A DNA stretch of 64,000 bases from Bacilli bacterium (lineage in GTDB: Bacteria > Bacillota_I > Bacilli_A > RF39 > UBA660): the NCBI GenBank assembly GCA_017428495.1, contig JAFRQS010000031.1, positions 62,001-126,000 on the forward strand, written 5' to 3'. The notes under the pieces were generated by a model. That model was given only the letters and a program-made list of their open reading frames with translations, was not told the origin of the DNA and searched no databases. Both the position numbers and the translations under genes were made by a program. This document shows positions 19,331-26,833 of this stretch, one piece after another (the first letter of the stretch is position 1; the number at the start of each line of letters is the position of its first letter).

Positions 19331-19343
19331 ATGTTAATAAATG

Positions 19344-19372
19344 TTTACAAAATAACAATAATAATATATAAT
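19344..19372 (+). promoter_or_regulatory. sigma-A promoter of the SRP RNA gene
   Basis: TTTACA (19344-19349), 17-bp spacer, TATAAT (19367-19372); start of the RNA about 7 bp later. Confidence 0.88.
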
Positions 19373-19378
19373 GAATAT

Positions 19379-19450
19379 GCGTAACATTTATATTACTTAC
19401 ATGGCCAGGATCGGAAGATAGCAACCAAAGTAATCTCTAAATGTGTACGC
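19379..19450 (+). ncRNA. ffs: signal recognition particle RNA (bacterial 4.5S type)
   Basis: The conserved SRP domain IV core GGCCAGGATCGGAAGATAGCA (matching GGUCAGG-CGGAAG-AGCA) is at 19403-19423 region. Outer arms GCGTA (19379-19383) and TACGC (19446-19450), plus ACATTTA/AAATGT, close a single long hairpin of about 72 nt, followed by six T. This is the short form without an Alu domain, although sporulating Bacilli such as B. subtilis use a longer scRNA. Location next to tadA-dnaX is as in B. subtilis. Confidence 0.93.
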
Positions 19451-19464
19451 TTTTTTATTTGATT

Positions 19465-19484
19465 AATGTTTCACGTGAAACATT
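19465..19484. promoter_or_regulatory. parS site 3 in the tadA leader
   Basis: TGTTTCACGTGAAACA at 19467-19482, the canonical palindromic parS, extended to 20 bp by AA/TT. The right edge is two bases from the tadA ribosome site GGAGGT. Confidence 0.92.
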
Positions 19485-19493
19485 GGAGGTACT

Positions 19494-19925
19494 ATGAAAG
19501 AATATTTTATGAAAGAAGCAATAAGAGAAGCTATAAAGGCAAAAAATATTGAAGAAATACCAGTAGGTGCAGTTATAGTATATAATAATAAAATAATTGC
19601 TAGAGCTTATAATAAAAAAGAAAAGTTACAAAATAGTTTGATGCATGCGGAATTAATTGCTATCAATAAAGCGTGTAAAAAACTTAATAGTTGGAGGCTT
19701 AATGATTGTGAAATATATGTAACACTTGAACCTTGTAATATGTGTATGGCTGCTATAATTGAATCTAGGATAGGTAAAATTTATTATGGAATTGATAATT
19801 TTAAAACGCATTCTATAAATAATGAAATGTTGAAAGAAACAAAAATTAATATAGAAAGTGGTATTTTAGAATCAAAATGTAAAAATGTTTTGAATGATTT
19901 TTTTAAAAATATGCGCGGGAAATAA
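19494..19925 (+). CDS. tadA: tRNA-specific adenosine deaminase
   Basis: 143 residues, slightly short of 150-160. Converts A34 to inosine in tRNA-Arg(ACG). Zinc deaminase motifs HAE (in LMHAELIAINKA, about 51-62) with the catalytic Glu, and PCNMC (in VTLEPCNMCMAAIIESR, about 80-96). Downstream of the SRP RNA and just before dnaX, as expected. The RNA leader would contain the parS hairpin. Confidence 0.95.
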   Translation: MKEYFMKEAIREAIKAKNIEEIPVGAVIVYNNKIIARAYNKKEKLQNSLMHAELIAINKACKKLNSWRLNDCEIYVTLEPCNMCMAAIIESRIGKIYYGIDNFKTHSINNEMLKETKINIESGILESKCKNVLNDFFKNMRGK

Positions 19926-19945
19926 ATACAAATGTTCGATAAATA

Positions 19946-19959
19946 TTTCCCAGGAAATA
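19946..19959. promoter_or_regulatory. Noc-binding site 2
   Basis: ATTTCCCAGGAAAT, one base from the Noc consensus, flanked by AAT/AATTT, in the tadA-dnaX gap. Confidence 0.85.
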
Positions 19960-20015
19960 ATTTAATTAAATATTTAGCTTTAATTATTTAAATACTTTTG
20001 TTATTTAACTAAAAA

Positions 20016-20024
20016 TGGTATAAT
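20016..20024 (+). promoter_or_regulatory. extended -10 promoter of dnaX
   Basis: TG-G-TATAAT with the hexamer at 20019-20024, 24 bp before dnaX. Confidence 0.65.
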
Positions 20025-20048
20025 TATTAAGCAGAAAGAAGGTGTAAC

Positions 20049-21743
20049 ATGGCATATAAATCACTTTATAGAAAATATAGACCACAGACATTTGATGAAG
20101 TATATGGTCAAGAATATATAGTAAAAACTTTATGTAATGCTATTGAATTAGATAAGATTAGTCATGCATACCTTTTTAATGGTACAAGAGGTACAGGAAA
20201 AACAACTATTGCAAAGATATTTGCAAAAATGGTAAATTGTCTTAATTTAAAAAATAGTAAACCTTGTGGTGAGTGTTCAATATGTAAATGTGAAAATACT
20301 GAAGAAATACCAGATATAATAGAAATAGATGCAGCATCAAATAATGGTGTAGATGAAATTCGAGAATTAAAAAATAAAATAAAATTGATGCCTGTAATGT
20401 GTAAATATAAAGTTTATATAATTGATGAAGTTCATATGTTATCCACAGGAGCCTTTAATGCATTATTAAAAACATTAGAAGAACCACCGGAACATGTAAT
20501 ATTTATACTTGCAACTACAGAACCACAAAAATTACCTATTACAATAATATCTAGATGTCAAAGATTTGATTTTAAAAAGATAAGTATTAATAAAATAATT
20601 GAAAGACTTGAATATATATCTAAAAAGGAAAAAATTGAGATTAGTAAAGATGCATTGGAAGAAATTGCCAAAATTAGTGATGGTGCATTGAGAGATGCTA
20701 TAGGTATGTTAGATCAATTAAGTTCTTATACTAATACAAAAATTAATGTGAATGATATATATGAATTAAAAGGTAGTATTTCTACAGAAGAGTTATTTAA
20801 ATTAACTAATTTATATATTTCTGGCAATATAGAAAATTTACTGGATCAAGTTGAAACAATATATAATAATGGTAAAAGTTTTCAACTTTTAACTGAGGAT
20901 ATGCTTATGCTATTTAGAAATGTATTGGTATGTAAAAAAGCAGAAAAATATTTTGATAATAAAGAAATTTCCAATAAAGAGGAAATAAAAAAAATAGCTA
21001 AAAAATTAGATTGTAATAGTATAGAAAATATAATTAATAAATTAGAAGATTTATCAAAAAATATAAAAAATAGTAATTATCCTAGAATATTGTTTGAAGT
21101 AAATATGTTATCTGATTTTAGCAATAAAGAAAAAAAAGATGTTAATTCGATAGAAGTTGCTAAAAAAGAAAAAATTATTGTTACTAAACAAATAGAAAAG
21201 GAAGAAGATAAGCCTGCCCTGGAAATAAAAATTGATAGTGATAATAATGTAACTTTAGAATTAGAAGAAGATAGAAAATTCGATATTTCTAAGAAAATAT
21301 TAATTAATAATACAATAGCTAAGGCAAGTACTACTTCTAAGAAAAAAGCAAATACTATATATAATGAGTTGGATAAATTTATAATAGATAAGAAGTATAA
21401 GAATGCTGCCACAATATTAAAAGATTCTGTAGTGGCAGCGGCGTCTGAAGACCATATTTTGTTAAATTATAAATATGCGAGTATGGTGGAAGAAAATGAT
21501 AGAGAATTAACTAATATAATTAGTTTGATTGAAAAGATGTTAGGTACAAAATACAAATTAGTTGCTATTACCGAAGAAGAATGGAAAAAAGAAAGACCAC
21601 ATTATTTAGAATTGAAAAGACAAAATAAAGTGATAGAATTAATGGAAGAAAAAGAAGAAATTAAAAAAGAAAAGTCTAATTCAAATGATTCAAATAATTA
21701 TGTTGATTTGTTTGGAATTGATTTAATAGAAATGGAGGAATAA
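20049..21743 (+). CDS. dnaX: DNA polymerase III gamma/tau subunit
   Basis: 564 residues. Clamp-loader motor and tau organiser. AAA+ domain: Walker A NGTRGTGKTT (about 44-53), zinc cysteines CLNLKNSKPCGECSIC (about 64-79), Walker B YIIDEVHMLS, SRC motif ISRCQRF. The domain III region ends near residue 365. The C-terminal tau part is Lys/Glu-rich and diverged, with a folded segment at about 440-530. Ends EYNYVDLFGIDLIEMEE. No obvious slippery heptamer for a gamma frameshift was noticed, but I did not search exhaustively. Confidence 0.96.
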   Translation: MAYKSLYRKYRPQTFDEVYGQEYIVKTLCNAIELDKISHAYLFNGTRGTGKTTIAKIFAKMVNCLNLKNSKPCGECSICKCENTEEIPDIIEIDAASNNGVDEIRELKNKIKLMPVMCKYKVYIIDEVHMLSTGAFNALLKTLEEPPEHVIFILATTEPQKLPITIISRCQRFDFKKISINKIIERLEYISKKEKIEISKDALEEIAKISDGALRDAIGMLDQLSSYTNTKINVNDIYELKGSISTEELFKLTNLYISGNIENLLDQVETIYNNGKSFQLLTEDMLMLFRNVLVCKKAEKYFDNKEISNKEEIKKIAKKLDCNSIENIINKLEDLSKNIKNSNYPRILFEVNMLSDFSNKEKKDVNSIEVAKKEKIIVTKQIEKEEDKPALEIKIDSDNNVTLELEEDRKFDISKKILINNTIAKASTTSKKKANTIYNELDKFIIDKKYKNAATILKDSVVAAASEDHILLNYKYASMVEENDRELTNIISLIEKMLGTKYKLVAITEEEWKKERPHYLELKRQNKVIELMEEKEEIKKEKSNSNDSNNYVDLFGIDLIEMEE

Positions 21744-21745
21744 TT

Positions 21746-22039
21746 ATGAATATGCAAGCAATGATGCAGCAAGCACAAAAATTACAAAGGGATATGCTAA
21801 AAGCAAAGAATGAGGTAGAATCTAAAACTTTTACTTCGACACAATCTTTCGTTACAGTAGAAATGAAAGGTAACAAGGAGGTAATGTCCGTAGTTATAGA
21901 TTCTGATAAATTGGATAAAGAAGATATTGAAATATTACAAGATTTAATATGTCTTGCAGTAAATGAAAATATAAAGAATATTGATAAAGAAATGGAAGCT
22001 AAATTAGGTAAATTTGGTGGGGCAGCAGGTCTTTTCTAA
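21746..22039 (+). CDS. ybaB: YbaB/EbfC nucleoid-associated protein
   Basis: 97 residues. Small dimeric DNA-binding protein. The start MNMQAMMQQAQKLQRDMLKAK and the end GKFGGAAGLF are characteristic, with the central VTVEMKGNKEVMSVVID strand. Starts 3 bp after dnaX and its stop overlaps the recR ATG by one base, matching the dnaX-yaaK-recR operon of Bacilli. Confidence 0.95.
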   Translation: MNMQAMMQQAQKLQRDMLKAKNEVESKTFTSTQSFVTVEMKGNKEVMSVVIDSDKLDKEDIEILQDLICLAVNENIKNIDKEMEAKLGKFGGAAGLF

Positions 22040-22638
22040 TGAATTATCCTAATAGTTTAAATGATTTAATTAATTCACTTAAGAAACTACCTACTATTGG
22101 TGAAAAATCTGCAGAAAGATTAGCATTTGCAATAATGAATATGGATGATGAAGAGGCAAATGAATTTGCTGATTCTATAAAAAATGTTAAATCTAAAATA
22201 AAAAAATGTAGACTATGTGGATACATTACGGAAGATGATGTGTGTACAATATGTAATAATGAATCTAGAGATAATTCATTATTGTGTGTAGTGGAAGATT
22301 CAAAAAATATAATTACATTAGAAAAAATAGGCACATATACAGGTAAATACCATGTATTAGATGGACTTATTTCACCAATTGATGGAAGAGGACCTGATGA
22401 TATTAATATTAAATCTTTAATTGAAAAAGTTAAAGATAATAATATAAAAGAAGTAATAATAGCAATAAGTCCTACTTTAGAAGGTGAAACAACAGCATTA
22501 TATATTTCTAAATTATTAGAAAATTCTGATGTGATTGTTTCAAAAATAGCATATGGAATTCCAATCGGTGCAGATATGGAATATTTAGATCCAATGACAT
22601 TATCAATGGCTTTATCAAATAGAAATAAGATTTCATAG
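22039..22638 (+). CDS. recR: recombination mediator RecR
   Basis: 199 residues, the typical length. Helix-hairpin-helix at residues 1-55 (LKKLPTIGEKSAERLAF), zinc finger CRLCGYITEDDVCTIC (about 57-72), Toprim domain with VVEDSKNIITLEKIG, and the C-terminal Walker-B-like IAYGIPIGADMEYLDPMTL. Forms a ring clamp and acts with RecF and RecO at DNA gaps. Confidence 0.97.
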   Translation: MNYPNSLNDLINSLKKLPTIGEKSAERLAFAIMNMDDEEANEFADSIKNVKSKIKKCRLCGYITEDDVCTICNNESRDNSLLCVVEDSKNIITLEKIGTYTGKYHVLDGLISPIDGRGPDDINIKSLIEKVKDNNIKEVIIAISPTLEGETTALYISKLLENSDVIVSKIAYGIPIGADMEYLDPMTLSMALSNRNKIS

Positions 22639-22660
22639 AATAATATACATTTCATATAAT
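22633..22660 (+). promoter_or_regulatory. possible sigma-E promoter of bofA
   Basis: TCATAGA (22633-22639), 13 bp, CATATAAT (22653-22660). Sigma-E boxes are KMATATT and CATACAHT, so the match is partial; the -10 also contains a sigma-A TATAAT. Confidence 0.35.
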
Positions 22661-22675
22661 TTTATGGAGGATTAT

Positions 22676-22861
22676 ATGAAGTGTATATTTAATATAATTA
22701 AAAAAATTTTTATATCATGTTTTACAATAATTACATTTAATTTTATGATAGTACCATTAAATATAACTATACCAATTAATCTATATACAATTGGTTTTAC
22801 ATATATTTTTGGTTTATTGTCATTACCATTTTTTTCAATACTAATTATGTTTTTTATATAG
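22676..22861 (+). CDS. bofA: BofA-like small membrane protein
   Basis: 61 residues from the ATG at 22676 (GGAGG seven bases upstream). Two hydrophobic helices (about 10-28 and 36-60), with NITIPINLYTIGFTYIFGLLSLPFFSILIM resembling the C-terminal half of BofA, the inhibitor of pro-sigma-K processing. In B. subtilis bofA is also just downstream of recR. The sequence is divergent, so the call rests mainly on size, topology and position. If right, sigma-K checkpoint control is retained. Confidence 0.65.
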   Translation: MKCIFNIIKKIFISCFTIITFNFMIVPLNITIPINLYTIGFTYIFGLLSLPFFSILIMFFI

Positions 22862-22869
22862 GAGGAGAT

Positions 22870-23823
22870 ATGCTTGAAGAATATAAAGATTATGATAAAG
22901 TAATTTATAAGCAATTAGAAAATGCAATAAATAATAATCTTTCTCATGCATATTTATTTGATTTAAATAATAATGTATATGCTGAAAATATGATTATGGC
23001 ATTTGTAAAAGAGATATTATGTAAAAGACATAGTAGCAAAGAAGAGTATGAAAAATGTTCAAAATGTAAAAGAATAGATGATGGTAATTATTCTGAATTG
23101 AAACAAATATATCCAGATGGATTGATGATAAAAAAAGAACAATTAGATGAATTACAAAAAAAATTCAGTACTAAGGCTCTTGAAAGTGAAAAAAAAGTAT
23201 ATATAATACATGATGTTGATAGACTCAATTTGTCTGCAGCAAATAGTTTGTTAAAATTTTTAGAAGAACCAGGAGAAGGAATAATTGCAGTATTACTTAC
23301 TAGTAATTTAAATCAAGTATTAAATACCATTTCATCAAGATGTCAAATATTAAAATTTAATAATAGTAGAGTAGAAGATTTTATAAAATATAATAATATT
23401 AATACTAAAGTAAGTATTTATAAGATATCTTTTTCAATATTCTTAAAGACAAATATTGATGAATATATAGAAAGTTTTGTAAATAATGTAGTTGATTTTT
23501 GGAAGAATTATGAATCTAATGGTAAAAAGATGATAATATATGAAAAACAGTATTTTTTAGATATATTTAAAGAGAAAGAAGAAATATTAAATTTTATAAA
23601 GTGTTCTATATTATTATACAGAGATGTAATTAATTATAAGTTAAATAATAAAATTTTGTATTATAATGATTATGAAAGTGTACTAGAAGAAATTTCTAAT
23701 AAAAATACATTAGATAAATTATTATATAAGTTAAATGTAATACTTGATAAAGAAAAATTAGTAAGTAAGAATGTAAATATAAATATGTTTATAGATGGAC
23801 TTATAATAGACATGGAGGAGTAA
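22870..23823 (+). CDS. holB: DNA polymerase III delta-prime subunit
   Basis: 317 residues. Clamp-loader subunit without a functional P-loop, as usual for delta-prime. Conserved segments: HAYLFDLNNN (the degenerate Walker A region), zinc cysteines CKRHSSKEEYEKCSKC (about 50-65), IIHDVDRLNLSAANSLLKFLEEPGEG, and the SRCQ motif in ISSRCQILKF. The GGAGGAG ribosome site is strong. Next gene starts 1 bp after the stop. Confidence 0.93.
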   Translation: MLEEYKDYDKVIYKQLENAINNNLSHAYLFDLNNNVYAENMIMAFVKEILCKRHSSKEEYEKCSKCKRIDDGNYSELKQIYPDGLMIKKEQLDELQKKFSTKALESEKKVYIIHDVDRLNLSAANSLLKFLEEPGEGIIAVLLTSNLNQVLNTISSRCQILKFNNSRVEDFIKYNNINTKVSIYKISFSIFLKTNIDEYIESFVNNVVDFWKNYESNGKKMIIYEKQYFLDIFKEKEEILNFIKCSILLYRDVINYKLNNKILYYNDYESVLEEISNKNTLDKLLYKLNVILDKEKLVSKNVNINMFIDGLIIDMEE

Positions 23824-23824
23824 A

Positions 23825-24619
23825 ATGGAAAAAGTAGTTGGAATAAGTTTTGATAATAATAAGCGAATATACTTTTTTAATCCTAACAATTTAGATGTTG
23901 TTGAAGGAAAAGATGTAATTGTAGAAACTGAACGAGGTTTACAATATGGTCATGTAGTAACGTCTATAATGGAAAAGAAAAAGGAATCTTTAAATTTACC
24001 ATTAAAAAGAGTTATAAGAATAGCTACAAAAGAAGATTTAAAAAAATATAAATCTAATATAGAACTTGCAAAAAAAGCAATGGTGGAGTGTCAAAAATTA
24101 ATTGATAAATATGGTTTTAATATTAAACTAATGGATGCTAGTTTTACATTTGATAGAGAACAATTGATGTATCATTTTTTATCTGAGGCTAGAATAGATT
24201 TTAGATCTTTAGTAAAAGATTTAGCAGCAATATTTAAAACTAGGATAGAATTGAGACAAATAGGAGTTAGGGATAAAGCAAAAGAAATCGGTGGAATTGG
24301 ACCATGTGGTAGAATTCTTTGTTGTTCTGAATATCTTTCTGACTTTGATTCTGTATCAATAAATATGGCAAAGAATCAAAATTTATCTTTAAATCCAACT
24401 AAGATAAATGGTGCATGTGGTAGATTACTATGTTGTTTATCATATGAAAATGAAGTATATGATGAATATAGAAAAGGTTTACCTAATTTAGGAGATAAAG
24501 TAAAATACAAAGGCAAAGAAGGAAAAGTAGTAGCGTTAGATATATTAAAAAGGCAGTATACATTTTTAACTGATGATGAAGAATATATATTGGTAGAGTT
24601 AGATGAAAGTATTAAATGA
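23825..24619 (+). CDS. ricT: PSP1-domain protein RicT/YaaT
   Basis: 264 residues. The PSP1 C-terminal domain runs from about residue 25 to 120, and two cysteine pairs follow (CGRILCC and CGRLLCC, about 160-205). In B. subtilis RicT joins RicA and RicF in an Fe-S complex that promotes RNase Y processing of mRNA and phosphorelay-driven sporulation. Ends with TGA, confirming TGA as stop. Overlaps the next gene by 17 bp, so the pair is coupled. Confidence 0.93.
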   Translation: MEKVVGISFDNNKRIYFFNPNNLDVVEGKDVIVETERGLQYGHVVTSIMEKKKESLNLPLKRVIRIATKEDLKKYKSNIELAKKAMVECQKLIDKYGFNIKLMDASFTFDREQLMYHFLSEARIDFRSLVKDLAAIFKTRIELRQIGVRDKAKEIGGIGPCGRILCCSEYLSDFDSVSINMAKNQNLSLNPTKINGACGRLLCCLSYENEVYDEYRKGLPNLGDKVKYKGKEGKVVALDILKRQYTFLTDDEEYILVELDESIK

Positions 24620-25331
24620 TTTATTATGGGATGGAGAGTTAAAAATATATCAAGATACAGAATCTTTTATGTTTTCTTTGGATTCAGTTTTACTTGCAAA
24701 TTTTGTAACAATTAATAAAAGTACAAGAAAAATATTAGATATAGGTACTGGAAATGCTCCAATTCCATTAATGTTAACTAAAAGAACAAATGCTATTATA
24801 GATGCTGTGGAAATACAAGAAAAATCATATGATTTAGCAATAGAAAGTGTTAAATATAATAAATTAGATAAACAAATAAATGTAATATGTGCAGATATTA
24901 ATGAATTATATAAAAATATGGGAAATAATTGTTATGATGTAATAATTAGTAATCCACCATATTATGGTACTGACATGTTGTCATCTTTAAATAGTAATAA
25001 AAAAATTGCTAGAAATGATAGTAATTTATCATTAGATAATATATTTATGGTTGCAAAAAGATTATTAAAAAATAATGGTAATATAGCAATAGTATTTGAT
25101 TCAAAGAGATTGGTAGATGTAATTTCATCAATGAAATCATGTTCAATAGAACCTAAGAAAATACAATTTGTTTATCCAAAGACTGATAGACCATCAAATG
25201 TGTTTTTAATTGAAGGTACTAAAAATGGTAAGCCTGGTTTAAAGGTTTTAAATTCTATAATACTTCAAAATAGTGAAAATGAATATACAAATGCTATTAA
25301 AAAAATATTAAAAGAGTTTGGGAAATATTAA
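24603..25331 (+). CDS. TrmN6/YabB-type SAM methyltransferase
   Basis: 242 residues. Class I SAM-binding motif ILDIGTGNAPIPLML (about 43-57), then VEIQEKSYDLA, and the N6-adenine signature NPPYYGT (about 118-124). Resembles YabB, annotated as tRNA1(Val) A37 N6-methyltransferase by homology to E. coli YfiC. Position between ricT and rsmI is as in B. subtilis. The B. subtilis yabA and yazA genes that flank yabB are missing. Confidence 0.88.
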   Translation: MKVLNDLLWDGELKIYQDTESFMFSLDSVLLANFVTINKSTRKILDIGTGNAPIPLMLTKRTNAIIDAVEIQEKSYDLAIESVKYNKLDKQINVICADINELYKNMGNNCYDVIISNPPYYGTDMLSSLNSNKKIARNDSNLSLDNIFMVAKRLLKNNGNIAIVFDSKRLVDVISSMKSCSIEPKKIQFVYPKTDRPSNVFLIEGTKNGKPGLKVLNSIILQNSENEYTNAIKKILKEFGKY

Positions 25332-25354
25332 AATTATTTCCCGGGAAATAATTT
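25331..25354. promoter_or_regulatory. Noc-binding site 3, 24-bp perfect palindrome
   Basis: The core ATTTCCCGGGAAAT (25336-25349) is identical to the B. subtilis consensus. Perfect symmetry extends five more bases each side (AAATT/AATTT). It begins at the stop codon of the methyltransferase gene. Confidence 0.92.
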
Positions 25355-25365
25355 GAGGTGGTAAA

Positions 25366-26211
25366 ATGAGCCAAAAAAGTTATAATAATACGCCAACTTT
25401 ATATGTTGTACCTACTCCAATAGGAAATTTAGAAGATATGACTATTAGAGCAATAAATATTTTGAAAGAAGTAGACGTTATATTTTCAGAAGATACAAGA
25501 GTAACAAGAAATTTATTAAATTATTTTGAAATAAAAAAGCATTTAATATCTTTGTACAAATTTAATGAACAAGAATCTTCATTAAAAATGATAGAGTATC
25601 TAAAAAATAATAAAAATGTTGCGCTTGTATCAGATAGAGGTACACCTGTATTAAGTGATCCAGGTAATTTATGTACAAAAAATGTAATAGATGCAGGTTA
25701 TAATGTTGTGTCACTACCTGGTGCAACTGCTGCAATTCCTGCATTGACTTCTTCTGGGTTAGATGCTAGTAGATTTTTGTTTTATGGCTTTTTAAATAGT
25801 AAATCATCTCAGAGAAAAAAAGAATTAGAAAAATTAAAAAAGATTGAATATACTATTATATTTTATGAAGCACCACACAGAATTTTATCAATGTTGAATG
25901 ATTTATATAGTGTATTTAAGGAAAGAAATGTAAGTATATCTAGAGAAATAAGCAAGAAATATGAAGAAATATATAGAGGTAGTTTAAGCAATATTATTAA
26001 GGAAATAGGTGAACCAAAAGGTGAATATGTAATAGTTGTTTCTGGAAATAGTGAAATAGGAGATTATAATAGTATTTCTATAAAAGAACATGTTGCACTA
26101 TATATAGAGGATGGTTATAGTGAGAAAGAAGCTATAAAGTTAGTGGCTAAGGATAGAAATATGGCAAAAAATGAAGTATATAAAGAAGTGAAATTATTTC
26201 CTGGGAAATAA
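25366..26211 (+). CDS. rsmI: 16S rRNA (cytidine-2'-O) methyltransferase
   Basis: 281 residues, typical. Tetrapyrrole-methylase fold; start TPTLYVVPTPIGNLEDMTIRA (about 9-29), SDRGTPVLSDPG, VVSLPGATAAIPALTSSGL and EAPHRIL are the RsmI signatures. It methylates C1402 of 16S rRNA. The last codons (LFPGK and the stop) are encoded inside a Noc-binding palindrome, so the C-terminus is fixed by the DNA site. The ribosome site is GAGGTGG. Confidence 0.96.
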   Translation: MSQKSYNNTPTLYVVPTPIGNLEDMTIRAINILKEVDVIFSEDTRVTRNLLNYFEIKKHLISLYKFNEQESSLKMIEYLKNNKNVALVSDRGTPVLSDPGNLCTKNVIDAGYNVVSLPGATAAIPALTSSGLDASRFLFYGFLNSKSSQRKKELEKLKKIEYTIIFYEAPHRILSMLNDLYSVFKERNVSISREISKKYEEIYRGSLSNIIKEIGEPKGEYVIVVSGNSEIGDYNSISIKEHVALYIEDGYSEKEAIKLVAKDRNMAKNEVYKEVKLFPGK

Positions 26212-26214
26212 TTT
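26191..26214. promoter_or_regulatory. Noc-binding site 4, overlapping the rsmI stop codon
   Basis: Core ATTTCCTGGGAAAT at 26196-26209 with AAATT/AATTT flanks as in site 3; only the central base pair breaks symmetry. Confidence 0.87.
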
Positions 26215-26227
26215 AAGAGGTGATAGT

Positions 26228-26791
26228 ATGAAATTGATTGTAGGATTAGGGAATCCTGGAACTGAGTATAATAATACTAGGCATAATATTGGATTTATGG
26301 TAATAGATCGGTTATTAGAAAATTATAATCATGATAAGTTAAAAGAAAAATTTGGAGGATTATATACAGAAATAATAATTAATAATGAAAAAGTACTGGT
26401 ATTAAAGCCACAAAAATATATTAATTTATCAGGCGAAGTAGTAAAAAAATATATGGATTACTATAAAATATCGATAGAAGATATTCTTATAATAAATGAT
26501 GATTTAGATCTTGATGTTGGTAATTTCAAGTTAAGACCGACTGGAGGTTCTGCTGGACATAATGGTTTAAAAAATATTGAGTTAATGCTTGGAACTCAAG
26601 ATTATAAAAGGTTAAAGATAGGGATATCTAATAATAAAAATATTGATACAAAAGATTATGTATTAGGTAAAATTAGTAAAGAAGATAAGGATAAAATTAT
26701 AAATGTAATAGATATAGCTATGAATATAATAAGTGACTATATGATATTATCTTTTAGTGATTTGATGACAAAATATAATAGAAAACAATAG
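26228..26791 (+). CDS. pth: peptidyl-tRNA hydrolase
   Basis: 187 residues. Releases tRNA from prematurely dropped peptidyl-tRNA. Motifs: LIVGLGNPGTEYNNTRHNIGFM (about 3-24) with the catalytic His at 20, KPQKYINLSGEVV, and DDLDLDVGNFKLRPTGGSAGHNGL (about 92-115). Placed before mfd as in Bacilli. Ribosome site GAGGTGAT. Confidence 0.97.
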   Translation: MKLIVGLGNPGTEYNNTRHNIGFMVIDRLLENYNHDKLKEKFGGLYTEIIINNEKVLVLKPQKYINLSGEVVKKYMDYYKISIEDILIINDDLDLDVGNFKLRPTGGSAGHNGLKNIELMLGTQDYKRLKIGISNNKNIDTKDYVLGKISKEDKDKIINVIDIAMNIISDYMILSFSDLMTKYNRKQ

Positions 26792-26792
26792 T

Positions 26793-26816
26793 GGGGCATT
26801 TAGCAATGCTCTTTTT
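26793..26816 (+). terminator. terminator of pth
   Basis: GGGGCATT (26793-26800), loop TAGC, AATGCTCT (26805-26812), then TTTTT. Confidence 0.75.
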
Positions 26817-26833
26817 GACTGTGAGGTGATAGT

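Noticed and set aside
19908-19924. GCGCGGGAAATAA at the end of tadA, like the right half of a Noc site
   Set aside because: The left half AATATGCG does not match; a full site follows 25 bp later.
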